From positions 1-64,000 of the forward strand of contig JALQPE010000529.1 in NCBI GenBank assembly GCA_030407315.1: 64,000 bases of DNA. The letters are read 5' to 3'. Below the pieces are notes generated by a model. The model had not been told where the DNA came from. It saw only the letters and a list, made by a program, of their open reading frames with translations, and made no database searches. This stretch comes from Asparagopsis taxiformis. Lineage: Eukaryota > Rhodophyta > Florideophyceae > Bonnemaisoniales > Bonnemaisoniaceae. The translations under genes were made by a program, and so were the position numbers. This document shows, piece after piece, positions 1 to 10,784 of the stretch; the first letter of the stretch is position 1, and each line of letters begins with the position of its first letter.

Positions 1-290
1 GGGTGTCTTAATTTGGCCACAACGGCCCCAGGCACCGGCCGCCGCCCCGAGTGTGGGGCTATCACTGGCGTCTGTAAGCACTACTGTAAGGCTAAATGGC
101 GTCTGACGAGGGGTCGATTTCGAGGCTCAATACGCCAGGGACAGGTCTCTTGGTCCTTGTTTCATCATGGTCCCGCCGCACTCTCTCACGACCAACCTGG
201 AATGGACGTCCGGTGGATGTCCAGCTCGATTGCATTGCTGGACAGGGCCAGAAGAAAACTCTAAAAGTCCGAAAAAATCAATTTGGTGGC
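1..290 (+). repeat. Partial R repeat (about 500-bp family)
   Basis: Starts with the R-unit head (TGTCTTAATTTGGCCACAAC followed by the GGCACCGGCCGCCGCC block). It follows the unit to the GGACGTCCGGTGGATGTCC segment near 200-220 and diverges after about 255. Full units lie at 20191-20698 and 46201-46702; another partial unit is at 46703-46990. Confidence 0.8.
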
Positions 291-640
291 CCAGCATCCT
301 GTGCCCGAAAATTCCCGCAGTCACTTCTGATATACTATATCGTAGTAGTAGTAGTCTAGACGTGTTTCGCACTTGTGCGCATCAGGGAAGGCTGCACGGA
401 AGGTTGAGACTACGCTTCTTGTGTACCGCGTCGTCTGAAATAGCGAGTAGTAGTGTTTGTTGTATATTGTGGAGTATGCGTCTAGTGGTTTGTAAAGCTT
501 GCAGAACGGGATAGGGTGATGTGGTGGCTCCATTTTATAATACATTGAATACAAATATTCAGGGTTGACGAAGCGGGAAAGGCATACGCTCATACATGTA
601 TGAGTTTGCATAGTGGAGAAAATATTTACATCGAAATTTA
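291..640. other. Spacer with no gene recognised
   Basis: No convincing coding or RNA feature. It has a short GTAGTAGTAG run near 344-356 and the palindromic CATACATGTATG near 592. The copy at 46990-47330 is almost identical apart from small indels. Confidence 0.4.
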
Positions 641-1560
641 CATGAAGAGATGGAGGTTTTAAGATGAGGTATGAGAGGAGAAAATTCTTCTGTGGTATGA
701 GGATGTGTTCTGTGGAGGGATGCAATCTTGGGATGGTACAGGGGGAGGTGGAAATGTACGGAGTGCGGGTTTAGATTGGATTGTGATTCGGAGAGGAGTG
801 CCGACAAGCATATTATGGGGATTGGGGAGAGACGCTGCGGGGTGTTGGGGTAGTGAGGGCGGAGGAGGTGCGGTTGAAGGCGCCGAGAGGAGGGGGTTTT
901 AGGAAAGTGAGGAGAAGAGGGGGAGGGGGTGGCGTCTGTTCTGGCTGTGGTGAGTGGGGATGTGATGGAGAAGAAGGGGTTATTGTATTTGGGGAGGGAG
1001 GGGAGTGGGAGGAAGGGTGCGAAGTGGGGGGTTGATATGTGTTTCAGAGCGGGAGGTTTCTGGGGAGACGGCGGGTGTGTCACCCCGCAGTGCGGGAGCG
1101 TGGGCCGGTGGTGGTGGTGTATACGGTATCGAAGATGCGGATGGGATGGGGGCATGGAGCAGCTGAGGGAGGGAGGGGTGGAGCAGGTCGGGTACGGGAT
1201 GGGGAGTGAGAGGTTTGGAAGAGTAAGCTGCAGGGAAGTTTGTGTAGAGGGCGAAGGAGAGGGGTTGAGGGTAGAGGAGGAGAGAGGGTATTGAAGAACA
1301 ATACGTTGCAAAGGTGTTGGGGGAGAGCATGGTCGAGGAGATAGGGGGTGTTTTTTCCCTATTCTGAGGTAGTATGAGGACTGGTTATACGAAATCTGTA
1401 CGGTAGAGCAGAAAAGTAGGTATGGAATGGAGGTGTGCACCGTGGAAGCGGGATAGGTAGCTGAAAATGCGTTCTAGAGTGGTATTGGGGGTGTTGAGGT
1501 ACAGTACGGGGGAGGTGAGCACCAACTGGAAGGGGGTGTGAGCGAGAGGATGAAAAATTA
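641..1560. repeat. Purine-rich low-complexity tract
   Basis: The + strand is dominated by GGAGG, GGGGA and GAGGA words for about 900 bases. Open frames on the opposite strand are Pro/Ser/Leu-rich consequences of this skew and change frame between the two copies (47340-48260), so they are not called as genes. Confidence 0.6.
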
Positions 1561-1639
1561 AAGACAAAATTGAGTCGACCGACAAGGAAAAATAGAGTGG
1601 TCGCCGTGATGGATGCGAACATCCATGCCGAGCACGGCG

Positions 1640-1878
1640 GCAGAAATTTCTGGGCTCGAAATTTTTGAATTTCTGAACGGGCGCCCGTCCTAGGTGGACA
1701 TAGACATGGCGGAAGTCCATCCCGAGGGGGGACATCCGTGGTACTAGAAACAATGAATGTCGTCCTAGTAATACTAGACGTACTAGACCACATGGACGTC
1801 CGGTTCTAGGCGGACATCCAAAAAAATACTGGAGAACCTGGGACGTCCGCCTAGTAATACTAGGTGTACTAGAGGTTG
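1640..1878. repeat. Left GGACGTCC/CTAGTA repeat arm
   Basis: A cluster of short palindromic words (GGACGTCC, GGACATCC, ACTAGACGTACTAGA, CTAGTAATACTAG) directly outside the terminal inverted repeat of the captured retroelement fragment. Similar words in inverted order lie beyond the right end (5208-5400). The arms look like nested inverted-repeat transposon ends. The second copy is at 48330-48570. Confidence 0.6.
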
Positions 1879-1913
1879 TGGACGTCCGCGTCCATTTCCG
1901 AGAACACAGACGA

Positions 1914-4170
1914 TACAACGGCTAGACATTCACGGCTCCGTAGGGAGTATCCTCTTTCAGGTTTAGTTAAGGTTCGCGACCAATAGCCAATTGGCTTGAC
2001 ATCATTCTCTTCAAGGGGAAGTCCTCTTGCTGCTGGAGCAGTGCACAACCTATCTGATAGGCGGAAGCATCCGTATCGACGGTGTATGGTTTACCTAACT
2101 TAGGCAGAGCAGTATCGGCGGCTTGGTCATGACCTCTTTGAGCGCGTCGAACGCGAGTTGTTGTTCCTCGGTCGGAGGGTCTTTCCCGAATTTAGGGAGG
2201 CTGTCTTTGGTCAGATATCTCGTTCAAGGGGTGCGCAATTGCGGCATACCCTTTGATGAATCGTCGAAAGCGCCACAGCTTCCGAGGAAGGATCGCATTG
2301 CGAACGCGTTTGCGGAAAAATCGCGTCAGCGATAGCAGAAGTGGCGTTCTGTGCAACAGCTAGCTTTCCAGGCATCACAACATGTCCCAGGTAGTCAACC
2401 TTCTTTTCGAAGAAATGACACTTTGTCAACTTCAGGGTGACCCCTGCTTCCCGTAGGAGGGAGAGTACTTGGTCCACATGGTGGAGATGTTCGGCCTCGT
2501 CCCGAGAGAATACGATCACATCGTCTAAGTAAACCAGACAGGTCTGCCAGCGCACGCTGCTAAGAATAATATCGATGGCACGTTGAAACGTAGCCTGGTG
2601 GTTCTTTAAGCCAAAAGGCAATCGTTTAAAACGATATGTCCCCAAATGGGAAGTGAATGCCGTCTTGTCACGGTCGTCCTGTGCAACAGGGATCTGCCAG
2701 TAACCAGAGTTACAATCCAAGGTGGTGAATACCTGAGCATCTCCGAGGGAGTCAATACAATCATCCATTCGTGGAAGAGGGTACACATCATTGACAGTGA
2801 TGTCGTTCAGACCCCTATAGTCGACGCAAAAGCGTAGCTTGCCATCCTTTTTCGGGACAAGCACAACTGGGCTAGCCCATTCGGAGGTCGATGGTTCGAT
2901 CACTCCTTCTTCCAGCATGCTGGTTATTTCCTTACGGGCAATCTCTCGACGAGCGGGTCCCATCCGGTAGGGTTGTTTCCGTCGGGGCTTACTTCCTTCG
3001 ATGATATCGATTCGGTGTTCCGTAGCGCGGATATCTCCGAGGGATCCGTCCCACATAGACTCGTGTCGAGATAGCATGTTAAGGATGCGTTCCCTTAGCG
3101 GGATTTGACCAAGGTGGTCTAGAGAGACTTCTTGTTTCCAACTTGATGGTGTTGTGTGGCCTCGGCCTCTTGCTCCTGATGGAGGGTAGTCACCATTGTG
3201 GAGGCCTCTTGGGAGGAAGGGTTAGAATTTGGCGGAGAGCCATGGGACGCATTGGCCGTTCGGGTGCCCGAAGGGCATAGCCTATAACTGTTCCCTTTGG
3301 GAGGTACTTGTCGGATGTACCGAAGTTAGTTAGAATTGTTAGGGAATTCCTGTCGCGGTATGACTTCCGCAACCCCATTCGGGATAGAGACACGATGTCG
3401 GTGAAGGATCCGATCTCTCGGAGAGAGTATACTCAAGGCCGCCACCGGCACAGACAACAGTAGTTGTTACTTGACTCCGTGGAGGAATGGTCACATTTTG
3501 TGATAGTCTTATGCCATGAGGCTGACGGTCTACGTTGATCCCTTCGGAGGGCCTCGAGGTGTCCACATAACAGGAAAGGGCAGAGGCCGATTTACGCACA
3601 GGAGACATCACTAGGATAGCTATCGACCCGCCCGTCGTGAATATCGATCCGTTGGGCCCGGCACCTAATTGCGTCTACGTGGGTGTTCATTGCCCCAGTT
3701 CCCCAGGATAAGGGGTACGGCCAACTTAGGCGCGACGAAGAATTCTTCCTCAAAGGATTTTTGGCCTAACTGTAGAGTCTGTTTAACTTTGCCAGTTATC
3801 CGAAGAGGATTGCCGTTAGCATCGGCCAGTTGTGGAACTTTGTCCGTGGGGACTTGAATTGTTCCCAATTGTGGGGTAAGCTCCTTTCGTGGATGACCGA
3901 TGGTCCGGACCCGGTGTCCATTACCATACGCATAGGCGTGAGGACTGACGGATCGAGTCCGATGGAACCCATTACTACGTAATGGGCGGCCTTAAGCAGG
4001 CATGAGGCTTTCGGCCTTGGTGTTCGAGTCCCTGTGGGGGAACCCGAGTGGGTTGGTGTCTGGAAAGGCAGATGTTCCCCAGGGGGATGGTTTACCTTTA
4101 CCTGCGGAGGTGGTTGTGGTGAGATGTCCACTGAATAGCGTAATCGCTCCACCTCCTGACGGAGTGCGAC
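1914..4170 (-). pseudogene. Ty3/gypsy pol fragment (protease-RT), frameshifted
   Basis: Degenerate pol from the protease (DTGSGPSV near 3910) through the reverse transcriptase (VDYRGLN; catalytic YLDD near 2525) to the start of RNase H, where it stops in the ERECLAV-like region. Relative to the second copy (48606-50861, one open frame of over 700 codons), this copy is broken by several small indels and is readable only in pieces. Examples lie in the protease-RT linker near 3190-3240, at the GLKNA motif near 2600 and near 2215. Integrase and chromodomain are absent. It is closest to the complete element at 23394-33390. Confidence 0.85.
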
Positions 4171-4186
4171 ACCTCACTCCCCGTCG

Positions 4187-5170
4187 CTAGTTTTCCGACG
4201 ACATATCGGAGTCGTCGGTGGTGTCTAAGGCGTCGGCGACATCTTGAGCCGTTACGGTAGATCCGTTACATTCTAAAATGTCTTGCCTTACTGGGCCCCT
4301 ATTGGGATGAATTTCGTCATCGGCGAACGCAACCATGCGTGTAGAAGGATTTGGCCGTTGTAGAACGGTTTTAGGGTAATCCCTTTTTCGGTTGAACCGA
4401 TTGGACTGGCGCTGTTGGCGGCGCATAACCTGTTCCGGTTCTTGCTGGTAAGCGTAGTTCGCAAAGGCGAAGTAAGTTCCCACTGAGGGTGGTAGGTAAG
4501 GGCAAGTGTATAACACGTGCCCCGGTTGGCGACAGCCAGAGCATCTCCAAGTAACTGCCCCTTCAGGGATCATAGTCCCAGCAAGCTTGAGATGTTCTCC
4601 TGTTAGGGTAGGAGCCTGCATTGGAGCGCCCATTGGGTTCCCGGTAGGGGAAGGTAAGGTCGGCGGCGGGGTCCGCGGTGTCACGGCCGGTTCTCCGGGT
4701 ACGGTACCGAGCTACGCTTTGCGTTTACGATCCGCGATTTCCCGAGTAGGGTAGGCCTTAGGTTTCGCGGGTAGCGATGCTCGTAAAGAGTCCCCGAGTC
4801 CTTTAGCAAGGTTACGGACAGCAAGGAAATCTTCTCCGCCACTGCGGCCTATAGTCACCTTGACGGTGTGTTTAACCTCTGGGCGTAGGCCCTTGAGGTA
4901 GTAGTTGACCAAGTCTCTTTCGAGAAGACGTTCGCACACAAGAGAGCAGCGTCCTGCAGTCTGTCTGCGTATGCAGCTTCATCTTCATCCGGCCCTTGCC
5001 GTATACGCGTTACTGCGTCATAAGCGTCCGCTAGGACGTTGTCCGTCGCGTAGCGAGCCAGAAGGGCGTTGACGGCTTGAGGCCAAGTGATCTGCTGGTG
5101 CAGATGGTTGAGAAGCGTGCGCTTTCGCGCCTCAGCGGCGATAAACCGTTGAGGTTCTCCTTCCAGGAAA
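4187..5170 (-). pseudogene. Ty3/gypsy gag fragment
   Basis: The C-terminal part of a gag protein. It contains the FLEGE capsid-like segment, the RDLVNYYLKGLRP segment and a CCHC zinc knuckle (C-SG-C-RQPG-H-VLYT-C, near 4500-4540). The N-terminal third is missing, cut at the right inverted repeat. An in-frame TAG at 4712-4714 separates the capsid-like and knuckle parts in both copies. A further small indel near 4915 in this copy breaks the frame that is open in the second copy. Confidence 0.8.
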
Positions 5171-5207
5171 TCGTCTGTGTGTTTTCGGAAGTGGACGCGG
5201 ACGTCCA

Positions 5208-5420
5208 GTCTCTCTAGTACGGGTCCTAGTCGGCCCCGAGATTTACTAGAACAAATGAATGTCCGCGTCCAAAAAAAAATAAAAATTTTTTGGATGCGGA
5301 CGTCCACTTTCTCTAGTACGTTGGCGGAATACTAGGACCCGACATCCACTTTCTCTAGTACATATGGCAGATTACTAGGACCCGACATCCAGTATACAAT
5401 ATATCAGCGAAAACCGGGAG
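5208..5420. repeat. Right GGACGTCC/CTAGTA arm with A/T hairpin
   Basis: Contains an inverted repeat (ATGTCCGCGTCC...GGATGCGGACGT, about 5257-5310) with an A-run/T-run centre. It is followed by two tandem copies of an approximately 50-bp unit ending ACTAGGACCCGACATCCA. It mirrors the left arm at 1640-1878. Confidence 0.6.
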
Positions 5421-5515
5421 GGAATAAATTACAGCGGATGGTAAATTCAGGGCCCATATCGGACCGTATTTTATTCTGTCATTTACGAAACTGCTGGTAT
5501 AAAATACGTCTCTCT

Positions 5516-5635
5516 AGAATAGGAAATACATATCTGGTCAGAATAGGAAATAAATACCCGGTTAGAATAGGAAATACGTATCGAGCCAGAATACGGAATA
5601 CGTATCCAACCAGAATACAAAATACCTGTCAGCAT
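5516..5635 (+). repeat. Five 24-bp direct repeats (iteron-like)
   Basis: Five head-to-tail 24-base units start at 5516, 5540, 5564, 5588 and 5612. Each begins AGAATA or AGAATAC and keeps the core GGAAATAC with a variable end; the last two units are more diverged. The array lies about 2 kb upstream of the transposase-like gene. Regular spacing suggests a protein-binding array, but no binding protein is identified. Confidence 0.75.
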
Positions 5636-5639
5636 ATCT

Positions 5640-6930
5640 TCTATCTCCCATCTCCCTCACTGTCGCATTCTCCCTACCATCCGAACGCCATGCACCACCA
5701 CCCGCACACACTTCAAGAACACTCACGACCTAGATTACAAAAAATCCGCTCCTTCCCAATACCATCCCCGCTTTCCTCGACACCACCCAGCCTATTAAAT
5801 CATCAAGACATCAAACACGAACATGGTCAGCAAAATCTTACACGACTTGGAACCCACTCTCACTTCTATCGTATGCCCGAAAATATACACATACCAGAAA
5901 CACCTCACAGCTTCATTCCCCATCTTCAAGATAGGAAGTTCCTAGATCCCTTCTTCACTCTCCTTGAGTCCTTCCGTTCCTGCTTCACCACTCCTGCATC
6001 ACATACACAACATCAACCCCAACAGTCAGATTCAAAAGCAACGCTTACCAGGCCAGATATCCTAGAAACTCCCTTACTTACCTCTCATGCATCCTACACA
6101 CAATACAAACCATGATGCAAAAACGTTGTAATGAATAAACATAGTCAGCAGTCCATATCTTCGCAAAACACCAAAACACGTCCTGGCGCTCAATGAAACT
6201 TACCTTCCGTCATCACCATTCCTGCATCACCTACACAACATCGGAATTAACCACAACAGTCAGACTCAAAACCAACCTTCCCTCGCAACATACTTTCAGA
6301 ACTCGCAAACTTACCTTCGCTCCACACGATACACACCATGACTCAATAGGCTTCTAATCAATGAATATTGGACCAACAGCAACAGTCAGACTCAAAACCA
6401 ACCTTCCCTCGTTGCTTACTTTCAAAACTCGCACACTTACCTTACCCGTTCCATCCTGCATACAATACAAACCATAAGTCATGTAATCGTGTAGCCAAGA
6501 AAAGTAGTCAGCATTCTGCATCTTCGCACAACCGGACTGGGCGCGTAGTCTGACTTACCTTCCGTCATCGCTATTCCTCCATCACCTACGCAACATCGGA
6601 ATCAATCGCAACAGTCAGATTCAAAACCAACGTTTCCCTCGCTACATACCCTGAGAACTCGCAAATGTACCTCTCATCTATCCTACACACAATACAAACA
6701 ATGATGCAAAAACCTTGCAATGAATAATCATAGTCAGCAGTCCATATCTTCGCAGAAAAAGTCTTGGCGCTCAGTGAAACTTACCTTCCGTCATCACCAT
6801 TCCTGCATCATCTACACAACATCGGAATAAACCACAACAGTCAGACTAAAAACCAAACTTCCCTCGCAGCATACTTTCAGAACTCGCAAACTTACCTTCG
6901 CTCCACACAATACACACCATGAGTCAACAG
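5640..6930 (+). repeat. Degenerate C/A-rich repeats upstream of transposase
   Basis: Recurring phrases include CAACAGTCAGAYTCAAAACC (near 6026, 6258, 6381, 6610 and 6836), CTTACCTTCCGTCATC, TCCTGCATCA and CAATACAAACCAT. They recur at irregular spacing, as in a decayed tandem array. Short open frames here differ between copies and are not called as genes. Confidence 0.6.
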
Positions 6931-7011
6931 GCTTCCAATGAAAAATATTGCATCAACGGAAATAGTCATGACTACGCGAATCTCGAGGGTTTGTTTAGTG
7001 TGGAGCATGTT

Positions 7012-7061
7012 ACGAAGGTACGTGCGCGAATCTTGATCAGGATTCGCGCACGTACCTTCGT
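7012..7061. repeat. Perfect 21-bp inverted repeat with 8-base loop
   Basis: Arms 7012-7032 and 7041-7061 are exact reverse complements (ACGAAGGTACGTGCGCGAATC is the left arm, loop TTGATCAG). It is conserved at 53701-53750. It lies about 600 bases upstream of the transposase-like start codon and could be a protein-binding site or a transcribed hairpin. Confidence 0.9.
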
Positions 7062-7666
7062 ACCATGCCAAAGCAAAGGCGGTCAAAGAATCTCAGTCGG
7101 TGATGAGGGCGGAGTGGAGCCTGCGGCGTCGACCGGACAGCTTCCAACGTCCGCTTAAGTCTTGCTGTGCACACTAGAAATCATCGCCGGCAGTGAGATT
7201 GAGTATGGCCCAAGCCATGGTCTCTGATTCCCCGAACAATGAGATCCGGATCGAGAACAACGAATATAAACATATAATCATATATATGAGAATCCATTTG
7301 CTTTCCTTACATGATCCCTGGCATATCCGCTGTAAAGCACATTCTGATTCCACAAAGTTCAGAAATAAAAGTTTATTATTACAAATGAATTAATTGAAAA
7401 TTCATCTCCCACGGAGGTGTCGTTCGTCCTTCCATGCACACGTTGCCAGCACGCAATGTGATGTAACAGTTGGAAATGATTGAACTCTCGGTTAAATTCC
7501 ACCGTTGGGATGTCAGCTGGAGTGAGCACAAAACTACTACCCACAAAACTACGAACACGTTACATTCCAAGTCTCGAAAGCACCACAAAAATAAAATTGG
7601 TCGCATCTGGACGGCACAGTCTCCCCTGTTCAGCTCGCAATCCTCCCCTTTGCGTCAAAACCCGAC

Positions 7667-10600
7667 ATGGAATGCAAGTATGAAGGGTGCTTCTACTACT
7701 GCGTAGATGCTTATGCGCTCGCGCTGCATGAGCGAACATGTCGCTACCGTTTCAACCCCTCTCCCCAACATTTCAACAACGCTCGTGTCCCTGCCGTCAC
7801 CCATGAGCCCGCTCGAAACGGCGACCATCATTCCCCGCAACTCAGCTCCCCAGACCAACAATCTGGTCGTGCTTCCTCCAGCGACTCGCCTTGTGACGCT
7901 CCACTGCCACCAACCTCAACCCCCTCCCGCGCAGACCTCCTCGTGCAATCCCTCGCCGCCAGCCTCACAACCCTCGAGTACAAGGCCGGCGCTGGCCGCG
8001 TGAGCGAAGTCATCACCATCCTACAAGACCCCGCATTCTCCCTAGAAAAGTTCAACAGCGCCGTTCGCACCGTAGAAGAATGTCGCCACGTTACCGCTTC
8101 CATGGTCGAAACACATTTCCGCACCGAAGGTTACAAGAGCCACATCATTCCAGATAAAACTGGTAAGTACTCGGCGCAGCTCTACCTCCGCGACCCAGTC
8201 GACATGCTCCGCAGGCAGTTAGCACTGGCTAACGACCAAAACACACTCTTCCACCCCTCCCCACAGACCGCCCCAGACGGCACCGCAATATTTTTTCATC
8301 CTCTCCACATAGATTTCGCGAAAACGCTGCACCAGGTTACTAGACAGCGCGTGCAGCTCTCGGACGATCCACAGGTCGTATGGGCAGAGGAAACTGATCC
8401 CACACCTTCCTCCTTTGCCGGCCTCCTCCAAGTATACTCCTACAAGAGCAGCACAAGCCTCAAGAGCTCCGCAATCGTCGCCTACCCCATACAAGTCACA
8501 CTGCTCAACTTCTCCGCCCCCCCGTCGCCACTGCATCCGTACCGGCCTCACCATCGTCGGGTATCTTCCGTACATTGTTAACCCTTCGTCCAACGCCTTG
8601 TTCGGTGATGAAATGCCGACAACCTCTAGTTCTGCTAGTCGCGCTCGCAAAATTGATATTCTTCATAAAGCACTCGAAAAAGTGTTTTCGTCCCTATCCA
8701 CCGCGTTCTCTTCCGGGTTCCCCTGCACAGACTCCACTGCAACTGCCCGCCAATGCTTTCCCATCCTAGCCAATTATTGCTGCGACTTTCCAGAGGCCAA
8801 AGAGCTGTCGTGCACTCGCAACAGCACTACCACCACACATCCCTGCCACCGCTGCTACATCCCCGCCACTCAACTTGAATCCAGCGCGCCACACCAGCCC
8901 CGCTCCCTCGATGATACACGCTCTGCACGCCAAGAGAGCGCTCAGGAGCATACAACTGCTCCGCTCGAAGCTCTCTCCCTCCTCGAACAACACTCTGTCC
9001 TCGAATCGACCGCTCTTTTACCCACCAACAGTCCCCTAGACCCGTACAACATTTTCTCCTTCGAGCCTCTGCACAATCTCCACCTCTGCATCTCAAAGCT
9101 CATCAAACAGTGCATTGTCCACCGCCTCAGCTCCCCAGACCTCACCACCACTACTGCCTCCCGTTCCAGGACACCTCGCACCTTCAAGAAGGTGAAAAAA
9201 TCCATACTCGCCGGCTCAAACAGCATTCTGTCCGCTATCGAACGCGACTACTACATCACCGGTCTTCATGTCGACTTCTCCAAGGGTGAGAAGGGCACCA
9301 ATTTGAACGGCCTCTTCACGGAGGGACGGCATACGCGGCATGCTCGCAGCCAAAGACTATCACCATGTCGACATGGTGTTCCCTTTCATCGCAGCATTCA
9401 TTGACACATGCTGTGACGAAGTAGAGACAGCCCCCCCTCACTTCCATCTGCACGCAATACTCTGACCTCGTCGCATGGGTCATGAAACGCGGTCGCATCA
9501 AGCACTGGACTGCCGCCGAACTAGAAAGCCTCCAAAACTCCATTTCCTATTTCAAACAATCAATGCTCTCCACCCTCGGCCCATTCCACACCACAGGTCT
9601 CAAAACTTTCAAGTTCCATCTTCTAGACCATCTTCCGGTGACTTGCAGAGATATGGCGCCCTGGAACACATTGATGCAGGCCCCTACGAACACTCGCATC
9701 TTCTGTTCAAACAGAGTTATAGGAAAACCTCTCGAAGGCGCTCCACAGCCATGGAAGAGACTATTCGCCACATGGAATTCTCCTTGGCCACTCCAACTGG
9801 TCATACCCCATCGAACACATTGGGAAACGCACGCATGATATCGCCCACAGACGGTGCAGTACTCGTTCGCGACGGATTCACCGTTGCACTGCACGACTTT
9901 GCCTCCCTGCTGCCCGATGCAACCCTCCTCGTTGCAGATATCGACGGACAGCCCGATCCTGCCACTCTTTTGCCGCTGCACAACTCCTCGTTCCCGTCTG
10001 GCACCATAACGCTATTCCAGCAACTCGGTGACACAGCTGCACAAGCGTTCCTCACCCTCGCTAGACTGCGCGCCACGGCAGAAGGCCCTCCAATACATGA
10101 CATGGACATTTCCGTCACCGTGGTAAAGTCCGCCTACGTCATGGGAGGGTACGTCCCAGATGCCGACGACTTTGACCCGCACAGTGGCATGCTTCGCCCC
10201 ACAAACGTGTCGAGGCACAAGCAACAGCGCGTCTTTGCAACTTCATCATTCGGCCCCGCAAAGAGATCGCAGTACTCCTTTGTCGTCATCTCCGGAACTG
10301 CCGATGACTACAGAACCATATGGGTAGGGCGCGTCCTGGCACTGGTACGCCTGCAGTCTCCAAACCTGTCTCAACCTGTAGAACTCGCTTTCGTTCAGTA
10401 TATGACCTGCTTTGCCCCAAAAACCGCTGTGGAAAAATCACTTGGGTGCATTTGTTTAAAGTGGTCCACATGGGACCCGGACAACGGATCCGTTGACAGC
10501 AATGACACTGCATCCCACAGTGCAGGTGGTCCTTGGTTTGACCTCATTCCTGCATCTACTATATCTGGCACCGTGCACATCGTACGAAGTAACTTTCCAG

Positions 10601-10707
10601 TCAAGCCATTTACGAAACAAATGCACTGGTCGGACCACCGTTTCTATCTCAACCGCTTCTACACCAACACTGATTACCAGTTCACAGATGATAATGAAGA
10701 AGAATAA
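7667..10707 (+). pseudogene. Plavaka/CACTA-like transposase, frameshifted copy
   Basis: Same gene as 54355-57395, split by small indels: C runs at 8517-8523 and 9431-9437 (7 Cs; 5 in the other copy), an extra G near 9325, and a missing C near 9634. The protein begins with a C2HC zinc finger (C3-x4-C8-x12-H21-x3-C25). It continues with the block PYNIFSFEPLHNLHL and, in the second half, FHLLDHL...RYG...YRKTS, a pattern known from Plavaka/CACTA-type transposon proteins. The C-terminal half ends on an AATAAA (10702-10707) that overlaps the stop and may be the polyadenylation signal. The gene is convergent with the coiled-coil gene, with only 77 bases between stops. Family placement is by motif recognition; catalytic acidic residues were not assigned. 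Confidence 0.65.
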
Positions 10708-10784
10708 ATCTAAATCGCAGCACTCTATTGATAATGTACTACATGATAAGCCTTCTAGTCAACGTCACATTTACTGCACTAATT

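Larger units (their letters stand above)
1879..5207 (-). mobile_element. Retroelement fragment bounded by inverted repeats
   Basis: About 3.3 kb bounded by TGGACGTCCGCGTCCA... at 1879-1913 and its inverse at 5171-5207. The inside is a Ty3/gypsy internal region cut within gag on the right and within RNase H on the left, with no LTR, integrase or chromodomain. The inverted termini sit exactly where homology to the complete element at 23394-33390 stops. This suggests capture of a retroelement piece by an inverted-repeat DNA transposon (inference). Copy one has extra small indels; its right terminus has two more bases than the 35-bp version in copy two. Confidence 0.65.

Noticed and set aside
559..1440. 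Long Pro/Ser/Leu-rich frame on the - strand
   Set aside because: A by-product of purine skew on the other strand; the frame is interrupted differently in the second copy and has no domain.
5516..5635. CRISPR array
   Set aside because: Units are contiguous with no spacers of constant length, and the sequence is eukaryotic with no cas genes.
5438..6115. 225-codon + frame with His/Thr/Pro-rich product
   Set aside because: Covers the 24-bp repeats and the degenerate repeat region; composition follows the repeats and the end differs between copies.
7667..10707. KDZ-type transposase assignment
   Set aside because: The co-occurrence with an oxygenase made this attractive, but the motifs I can read fit Plavaka/CACTA-like proteins better; not excluded.
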